From TMP-86 sp039807285 (GTDB taxonomy: Bacteria > Pseudomonadota > Gammaproteobacteria > Steroidobacterales > Steroidobacteraceae), in contig JBGAGK010000001.1 in the NCBI GenBank assembly GCA_044226785.1, positions 186,001 to 250,000 on the forward strand: a stretch of 64,000 bases of DNA, given 5' to 3'. The notes under the pieces are model-generated. The model saw only the letters and a program-made list of their open reading frames with translations. It had not been told where the DNA came from and made no database searches. This document shows, in pieces, positions 58,927 through 64,000 of the stretch (within the stretch, counting starts at the first letter, position 1; every line of letters begins with the position of its first letter). Position numbers and translations under genes: made by a program.

Positions 58927-59538
58927 ATGCGAAAGATCCTTGTGCTTACCATGCGCGGGCTGGTCACCGTGCTGCCACTGGCGCTGACCGTCTACGTCAT
59001 CTTCTGGATGGTCCGGTCGGTTGAATCGGTGCTCAGAAGCCTGTTGCTGGGCTCACACCTCATCGCACCGGCCCGTTACTGGCCGGGCCTGGGTCTGGCC
59101 TCCGCTTTCGTGCTGCTGCTGTTGATCGGCGTCCTGGTGAACGCCTATGCCGGGAAGTTCGTGCTGAATTTCTGGGACGAGATGCTCGGCCGGATTCCCG
59201 TCATCAAGACCATCTACAGCAGCTTCCGCGATGTGGTGAGCATGTTGCCCTCCGGAAGCGGGGAGAAGCGCGACCTGCAGCGCGTGGTGCTGGCGAGGTT
59301 CGGTGAAGTGCGCGCCATCGGTTTCGTCACGCGCGAGGATGTTCCGCGCGCACTGCTGGATGTGGGCGGTGAAAACTGGGTGGCGGTGTATTTTCCGTTG
59401 AGCTATGCCTTCGGCGGATACACGGTGTACCTGCCCCATCAGTCCCTGCAACCCCTGGACATCCCGGTCGAGGAAGCCATGCGGCTGGCGATCACGGCAG
59501 GCTTGTCCGCCGGCGCCGGGCGCTCGAAGTCCGGCTGA
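58927..59538 (+). CDS. DUF502 family inner-membrane protein
   Basis: A 203-residue membrane protein. Two N-terminal helices (RGLVTVLPLALTVYVIFWMV, and GLGLASAFVLLLLIGVLVNA) are followed by the DUF502 core: GRIPVIKTIYSSFRDVVSML, VVLARFGEVRAIGFVTRED and FPLSYAFGGYTVYLPHQSLQ. Function unknown; the family is widespread and often conserved near tRNA or repair genes. ATG at 58927 is chosen because it begins the first helix; a start at 58900 adds nine residues. Confidence 0.9.
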   Translation: MRKILVLTMRGLVTVLPLALTVYVIFWMVRSVESVLRSLLLGSHLIAPARYWPGLGLASAFVLLLLIGVLVNAYAGKFVLNFWDEMLGRIPVIKTIYSSFRDVVSMLPSGSGEKRDLQRVVLARFGEVRAIGFVTREDVPRALLDVGGENWVAVYFPLSYAFGGYTVYLPHQSLQPLDIPVEEAMRLAITAGLSAGAGRSKSG

Positions 59539-59551
59539 AGCCCTGGCTCGG

Positions 59552-60190
59552 TCAGCGATTGAGCCGCCGCGGTCCGCTGACCCAGGCATTGTTGCGCACG
59601 AAGAACCGCAGCGGCAGATCCGCGGCCCGGTTGATCCCGATGCGGACACTCACACCGATGTCATCGATCCCGGTCCCGTCCTCGGCCAGCCACAATTCCT
59701 TCCCCTGAAGCAGATCGATGCCATCCAGGCGGCGATCCACGCACAGCGCCCGTCCCAGACGGCCAGGACCCTTGCACAGCGCCGTTTCGGGCAGGTGTTC
59801 CTGGCCGCGCCGCAGCAGCGCAACTCCCTGCAGCGGCTGGGCGGCCCGCAGCAATACGCCACAGCCGGTGCCGGCCGCTTCGCTCGAGACATTCAGCAGC
59901 CACCAGGCTCCATAGCACTGATACACATAGGCGTGCCCCGGCGGCAGGAACAGGGAGCGGTTGCGCTCGGTGAGGCCGCGGAACCCATGACAGGCAGCGT
60001 CACCCGGCACATAGGCTTCGGTCTCCACGATGCGCACCAGCGCAGTCGAGCGGCCCATCTTCCGCGCCACCAGCTTGCCCAGCAGGTAGCGCGCCAGTGT
60101 GACCGTGTCGGCGGGAAGTTCCCGGCGCCGCAGGCGCCGTGGAGACCGGTTCACTCCTCCGGACCGGATCCGATCTGTGCGGGCGATCAA
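59552..60190 (-). CDS. DNA-3-methyladenine glycosylase, AAG/MPG family
   Basis: Removes alkylated purines (3-methyladenine, hypoxanthine) in base excision repair. The 212-residue protein shows ARYLLGKLVARKMG, VRIVETEAYVPGDAACHGFR, LFLPPGHAYVYQCYGAWWLL and CKGPGRLGRAL, which include the catalytic Glu and minor-groove Tyr of the family. The start is a TTG overlapping the previous gene's stop (TTGA); a GTG further in (60154) is possible but its GGAGGA is too close. A second, unrelated glycosylase (Tag) is at 63.0 kb. Confidence 0.9.
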   Translation of the reverse strand: MIARTDRIRSGGVNRSPRRLRRRELPADTVTLARYLLGKLVARKMGRSTALVRIVETEAYVPGDAACHGFRGLTERNRSLFLPPGHAYVYQCYGAWWLLNVSSEAAGTGCGVLLRAAQPLQGVALLRRGQEHLPETALCKGPGRLGRALCVDRRLDGIDLLQGKELWLAEDGTGIDDIGVSVRIGINRAADLPLRFFVRNNAWVSGPRRLNR

Positions 60191-60867
60191 CCGGACATCG
60201 CGTAGGGTACCGACCTGTCGGTGGCCGGCAGGGGCGTGAATCGCAGGCGCGCCTTCATCGGCGGCTCGACCAGGATCTGCCGGCGCACCAGGTTGGCGTA
60301 GGATCGATGTTCAAGCATGCCGGACTTCAGCGCGGCGGCCAGCTCCAGCTCACCGGTGAATCCGGCGAGGCTGTACTGGCAGAACATCTGGAAATACTGT
60401 GCATACAGCCGCTGATACCGTGCCAGCAGCCTGAAGCCGTTGGCATCATTCACCGCATCCACCAGCACTTCGGTGCACAGCCCGCTGGAGGCCGCCATGA
60501 TGAACTGGCGATGCTCGCTGATCACGGCCTCGCGATGATCGATGCACCCGTAGAACATGCGCAGGAGCTCTGCACGCCGCTCGCCAGTGACCTTCCAGTT
60601 TCTCAGATAGTCGACCAGGCCACGCCGGTGCACCAGGCTCAGCGCGATCCTGCGCAACTCCATGGCCTGTCGCACCGCTCCATCGCAATGCGCCACCTCG
60701 CGCATCTGCCTCGCGTAGCTTGCTTCCCAGCGCTGGTATTGATGTCCGTCATCGAGCAGGCGCGCAACAGGCACGCGGTAGTAGTCGGAGTGCGCGTCGG
60801 TGCACCACAGCGCGCGCTCCGACGTGGTCATCAACTGAACGAAGGTGATCGGAGCGGGTCGACGCAT
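60187..60867 (-). CDS. Hypothetical protein, coupled to the AAG gene
   Basis: A 226-residue, mostly helical cytoplasmic protein rich in Arg, His and Tyr (for example CTDAHSDYYRVPVARLLDDG and RFHMFYGCIDHR-like segments near MFYGCIDHREAVISEHRQF). No recognised domain or signal. The TTGA overlap with the downstream glycosylase points to cotranscription. The start ATG at 60867 has AAGGA directly in front, unusually close; ATG at 60831 is the alternative. Confidence 0.6.
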   Translation of the reverse strand: MRRPAPITFVQLMTTSERALWCTDAHSDYYRVPVARLLDDGHQYQRWEASYARQMREVAHCDGAVRQAMELRRIALSLVHRRGLVDYLRNWKVTGERRAELLRMFYGCIDHREAVISEHRQFIMAASSGLCTEVLVDAVNDANGFRLLARYQRLYAQYFQMFCQYSLAGFTGELELAAALKSGMLEHRSYANLVRRQILVEPPMKARLRFTPLPATDRSVPYAMSG

Positions 60868-60958
60868 TCCTTGTTTGACTCCGAAGGATCCGGGTGATTC
60901 TCGGGTGCAAACCCTCGATGCGCCTATTGTGCCGCTCAGCGATCATTCCGTCGATACC

Positions 60959-63019
60959 TCATTGTGAATTTGTTGCGACCGCCGCATCGTGGCTTGCGAA
61001 CCACGCGAGGATGTACTGAACCTTGGCGATGAGCTGGCTCGGGCGTGCGGAGATGTCATGCGAGGCGCCGGGGACACGCACCAGTGCCGTGTCCACCTTG
61101 CGCAGCTTGAGTGCTTCGTAGAATTGCTCGGCCTCGCCGGTGGGTGTGCGGTAGTCCACCTCGCCGCTCATCAGCAGGGTGGGCGTCACCACGTTCCCGA
61201 CGTAGGCCAGCGGCGAACGACGCCAGTATGCCTCGCGGTCCTCCCAGGGCGGTCCCGCGAACCAGTAACGATAGAAGTAGTTCGTACCATCCGCAGTCAG
61301 CACGAAACTGGTCCAGTTGATCACCGGCTTGACCACCGCCGCCGCCCGGAAGCGGCCGGTGTGTCCGACGATCCAGGCCGTCAACACGCCTCCGCCGCTC
61401 CCTCCGGTGACGAACAGGCGTGCGGGGTCGATGTAGCCGCGCGCCAGGACCGCATCCACGCCCGACATCAGGTCATCGTAGTCGTGATCCGGATAATCAT
61501 GATGGATCAGATTCCCGAACTCCTCGCCATAGGAATCGCTCCCCCGGGGGTTCATGTACAGCACCACGTAGCCGGCAGCGGCATACAACTGCAGCTCCGC
61601 GGCAAATCTCGGGCCGTAGTTCGCCACCGGCCCGCCGTGGATCTCCAGCAGCAACGGATACTTCCGGTGCTCGTCGAACCCGGGCGGCGTGATCACCCAG
61701 CCCTGCACGCGCCGCCTGTCGAAGCCGGACTCGACGTGGAACTCCTCGACCTTGCCCAGGGTGCGGAAATTCAGCAGGTTGTCGTTCAGGCGAACAATCG
61801 TGCGGATGTCCTTCGGCGAACTGCCCACCGCCAGGGCCGCCGGCGCATAGGGGCTGACCCGCGTGTAGGCGAACCGGCCGTTCTTCGCGACGCTGTACGC
61901 ACCACCGGCATACGGGCGGGAGACGTCGAGACCGCCCAGGTCTTCGGCCATCACCCGGATCTTGCCATCCAGATCCACGGTGGCCAGCCGGGTACTGCCC
62001 TGGTCATCGTACTGGAAATACACATGCTGCGAATCGGCGGCCCATTGCGGGTTGACGACATCCCGGTCCAGCGTCGGGCTGACCACGCGTGCATTGCGGC
62101 CGTCGATGTCCGCCACGTACAGCCGGGTCACCTGGTAGAACTGATGATGATCATCGAAACCCAGCCAGGCGATGCGACGCCCGTCGGGTGACACGGCCAC
62201 CGAGTTGTCCGGACCACGCCGGTCGGTCAGCGCAGTCAACGAACCATCGCGCAGATCGATGGAATAGATCTCGGTGTCCACCGGCTCGTACTCGGCATCC
62301 GGGCGGCGGTTGGCCGAGAGCAGCAGGTGCGTCCCGTCAGGAGTGAAGCTCAGGGTGCCCTGGTGATCGAAATTCCCCCGGGTCAGCTGTCGTGCGGCGC
62401 CACCGCTGGCATCCACCACGAACACCTGGCTGTAGGCATCAGGCAGGTAACCGCTCCCGTCGGCGCGATACACCACCCGGTCGATGTACTTGACCGGGTC
62501 GGCCCATTTCGCATCCTTCGGCATCTTCGGCATTTTCACCTCGAGCGCCTTGCGGTCGGCCGGCACGGGCATGGTAAAGGCGATCTGGCGCCCGTCCGGC
62601 GACCAGGCCAGAGAGTCGGGTTCTTCCGCCAGATTGGTGATGGGGGCACTTGCCGCCGCAGCCACCCAGTGCACGAACAACTGCCGGCTCCCATCGGCCC
62701 GCTGCCCCACATAGGCGATGCGGGAACCATCGGGTGACCATCGCGGACTGGTGCTGGTCAGTTCGGGAGAGCCCACCGGCAGTTCCCGACCGCTCTGCAC
62801 ATCCACCCGCCACAGACTGGGGCGCGCCCGGTCGGTCCTGATGTCCTCGTTCATGCGCACGTAGACTACCTCCCGGCCGTCGGGCGAGATCTGCGGATCC
62901 GCCACCCACGACAGGTCGAATACGTCCAGCGGCTTGAACATGCGGTCCCGTGCGTCATCTGCCACGGCCGTGCCCAACATGCATGCCAGCAGGCATGCGC
63001 CGAAGATCAGCCTTTTCAT
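60959..63019 (-). CDS. Secreted S9-family prolyl-oligopeptidase-like peptidase
   Basis: A 686-residue exported serine peptidase. The signal peptide (RLIFGACLLACMLGTAVA) is followed by a beta-propeller rich in WSPDG repeats (SPRWSPDGSRIAYVGQRADG, LAWSPDGRQIAF, LSFTPDGTHLLLS), then an alpha/beta-hydrolase domain. Nucleophile S541 is in TGGSGGGVLTAW, the Asp in GEVDYRTP and the His in GASHDIS. It belongs to the dipeptidyl-peptidase IV or acylaminoacyl-peptidase branch. ATG at 63019 is four bases after the tag stop. Confidence 0.93.
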   Translation of the reverse strand: MKRLIFGACLLACMLGTAVADDARDRMFKPLDVFDLSWVADPQISPDGREVVYVRMNEDIRTDRARPSLWRVDVQSGRELPVGSPELTSTSPRWSPDGSRIAYVGQRADGSRQLFVHWVAAAASAPITNLAEEPDSLAWSPDGRQIAFTMPVPADRKALEVKMPKMPKDAKWADPVKYIDRVVYRADGSGYLPDAYSQVFVVDASGGAARQLTRGNFDHQGTLSFTPDGTHLLLSANRRPDAEYEPVDTEIYSIDLRDGSLTALTDRRGPDNSVAVSPDGRRIAWLGFDDHHQFYQVTRLYVADIDGRNARVVSPTLDRDVVNPQWAADSQHVYFQYDDQGSTRLATVDLDGKIRVMAEDLGGLDVSRPYAGGAYSVAKNGRFAYTRVSPYAPAALAVGSSPKDIRTIVRLNDNLLNFRTLGKVEEFHVESGFDRRRVQGWVITPPGFDEHRKYPLLLEIHGGPVANYGPRFAAELQLYAAAGYVVLYMNPRGSDSYGEEFGNLIHHDYPDHDYDDLMSGVDAVLARGYIDPARLFVTGGSGGGVLTAWIVGHTGRFRAAAVVKPVINWTSFVLTADGTNYFYRYWFAGPPWEDREAYWRRSPLAYVGNVVTPTLLMSGEVDYRTPTGEAEQFYEALKLRKVDTALVRVPGASHDISARPSQLIAKVQYILAWFASHDAAVATNSQ

Positions 63020-63023
63020 GCTC

Positions 63024-63665
63024 TCATTTCCCCCTTGATTCCCGTCCGACCCAGCAATTGCGCTGATGTTCATCCACCATGCCCACCGCTTGCATGAAGG
63101 CGTGGCAGATGGTCGTGCCCACGAAGCGGAACCCGCGCCGTTTCAACTCCCGGCTCATGGCATCGCTCTGTGGCGAACTCGCCATGACGTCGGCCAGCCG
63201 CAAAGGCCGCCGGCGAACGCTGCGCCCGCCGGTGAACTGCCACAGCAGTGCGTCGAACCTCTCACCTTGCTCCCGGATGTCGAGGAATGCCCGTGCATTG
63301 GCGAAGAATGCCTCTATCTTCAGCCGGTTGCGCACGATGCCGGCATCGTGCATGAGCCTTGCGCGGCGCGCGGCATCGAAGGCAAGCATGCGGCGGGGAT
63401 CGAAGCCCGCGAAAGCGGCCCGATAGGATTCCCGCTTGCGCAGGATCGTGATCCAGGAAAGGCCCGCCTGCGCTCCTTCCAGACACAGCATCTCGAACAG
63501 ACGCCGTTCATCGTGAACCGGGCGGCCCCATTCTTCGTCGTGATAACGCACGTACAGGGGATCCTCGCCACACCAGGCGCAGCGCCGAAGGCCATCGGCG
63601 TGACGGACCGCAGTCCTGTCACGACCCTCGCGTACCCGCGCTGAAACCTCGGCCTCTGCTGCCAT
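63024..63665 (-). CDS. tag: DNA-3-methyladenine glycosylase I
   Basis: Excises 3-methyladenine from DNA. Tag hallmarks are all present: the zinc-binding start RCAWCGEDPLYVRYHDEEWG, LFEMLCLEGAQAGLSWITIL, SRELKRRGFRFVGTTICHAF and the C-terminal His/Cys pair in VDEHQRNCW. The length of 213 residues is longer than E. coli Tag (187) because of an N-terminal extension (AEAEVSARVREGRDR). It starts six bases after the stop of the gene entering from the right edge and leads into the S9 peptidase gene. Confidence 0.93.
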   Translation of the reverse strand: MAAEAEVSARVREGRDRTAVRHADGLRRCAWCGEDPLYVRYHDEEWGRPVHDERRLFEMLCLEGAQAGLSWITILRKRESYRAAFAGFDPRRMLAFDAARRARLMHDAGIVRNRLKIEAFFANARAFLDIREQGERFDALLWQFTGGRSVRRRPLRLADVMASSPQSDAMSRELKRRGFRFVGTTICHAFMQAVGMVDEHQRNCWVGRESRGK

Positions 63666-63671
63666 CGCGGA

Positions 63672-64000
63672 TCAGATCCGTGTGGTCTGCAGCCGAACGG
63701 CATGATCGCCCTTGTAGGGCAGTTCGATCCGGTCCACACCCCGCGTGATGCGCGCTGCCCGGCGGATCTCATGCATCAGGCGCAACAGCACCGGATTGGC
63801 AAGGCCCGCGACCAGACCGGCCCGCGGCTCGACCACCACGTGCAGGACCACGAAACGGGCCTGCTCCTGCCGCACGAAGACCGCCACCCCCACCGGTCTG
63901 CCCAGCTCGTTGACGGCGAACAGCGTCTGGACGTCTCTGACGATGCCCACCCGGACCCGCAGGCTCCCCTCGAACTCGTATATCTCCGGAGCACCATAAG
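63672..64000 (-). CDS. Unrecognised protein, start beyond the right edge
   Basis: The C-terminal 109 codons of a gene entering from the right. Translation shows EFEGSLRVRVGIVRDVQTLF, VGVAVFVRQEQARFVVLHVV, VVEPRAGLVAGLANPVLLRL, then MHEIRRAARITRGVDRIELP and YKGDHAVRLQTTRI. I recognise no domain in this part, but the regular strand-helix pattern suggests a real protein. It is six bases upstream of tag and presumably cotranscribed with it. Confidence 0.6.
   Translation of the reverse strand, partial: YGAPEIYEFEGSLRVRVGIVRDVQTLFAVNELGRPVGVAVFVRQEQARFVVLHVVVEPRAGLVAGLANPVLLRLMHEIRRAARITRGVDRIELPYKGDHAVRLQTTRI

Noticed and set aside
1..64000. tRNA or CRISPR features
   Set aside because: No tRNA-like T-arm with an acceptor stem and no regularly spaced repeats were noticed. 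A GATTCGAG stretch at 42.2 kb belongs to the riboswitch.

Overview
The window is GC-rich, densely coded bacterial DNA. Gene content (glutathione reductase, PrlC, YheS, FadE, DinB, ExeA/ExeB-type GspA and GspB, an MCE lipid-transport operon, TonB-dependent receptors, two alkylation-repair glycosylases) fits a chromosomal segment of a gammaproteobacterium, most likely near Xanthomonadales, Nevskiales or Steroidobacterales. That placement is an inference from gene types, not from a marker gene. I see no rRNA, tRNA or CRISPR array. Both ends cut genes: gor at the left and an unrecognised gene at the right.

Layout. 1-3.98 kb: gor (partial), diverging from prlC and a membrane-anchored SH3 protein. 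3.98-8.8 kb: a catabolic operon on the minus strand (two-subunit Rieske ring-hydroxylating oxygenase, acyl-CoA-ligase-like enzyme, short-chain dehydrogenase) facing a divergent MarR regulator. 8.8-18.3 kb: HD-domain protein, VanY-like peptidase, a HAMP-PAS-GGDEF-EAL protein, a large rhomboid fusion and YheS. 18.3-30.2 kb: an apparent D-amino-acid or D-peptide utilisation locus (N-acyl-D-amino-acid deacylase, S12 serine hydrolase, two TonB-dependent receptors, a DUF1611/DgcN-like protein, an XRE-cupin regulator, a TPR sulfotransferase) with a repeated operator-like motif at its promoters. 30.2-33.7 kb: tightly coupled MlaE-MlaF-MlaD-lipoprotein operon. 33.8-35.8 kb: KefB/YbaL-type antiporter.

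35.9-42 kb is an accessory patch. It holds small enzymes and membrane proteins, a duplicated gene broken by an IS4-family remnant, a frameshifted MerC-like pseudogene and a MazF/PemK toxin-antitoxin pair. At 42.1 kb there is a clear cyclic-di-GMP class I (GEMM-I) riboswitch with its own promoter, in front of an FAD-linked oxidase gene; the window also encodes a GGDEF-EAL protein. 43.7-48.3 kb: SHOCT protein, a GntR/ABC-2 module with a small membrane protein sharing its operator motif, and an ECF sigma factor with a coupled membrane protein. 48.3-57.4 kb: mdh, fadE, DUF3667 and DUF4399 proteins, dinB, gspA, gspB and a lipoprotein. 57.4-64 kb: GNAT, DUF502, AAG and Tag glycosylases, an S9 peptidase and hypotheticals.

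The most interesting signals are the riboswitch-controlled oxidase, the XRE-cupin regulon with a probable leaderless DUF1611 gene, and the decayed accessory region.
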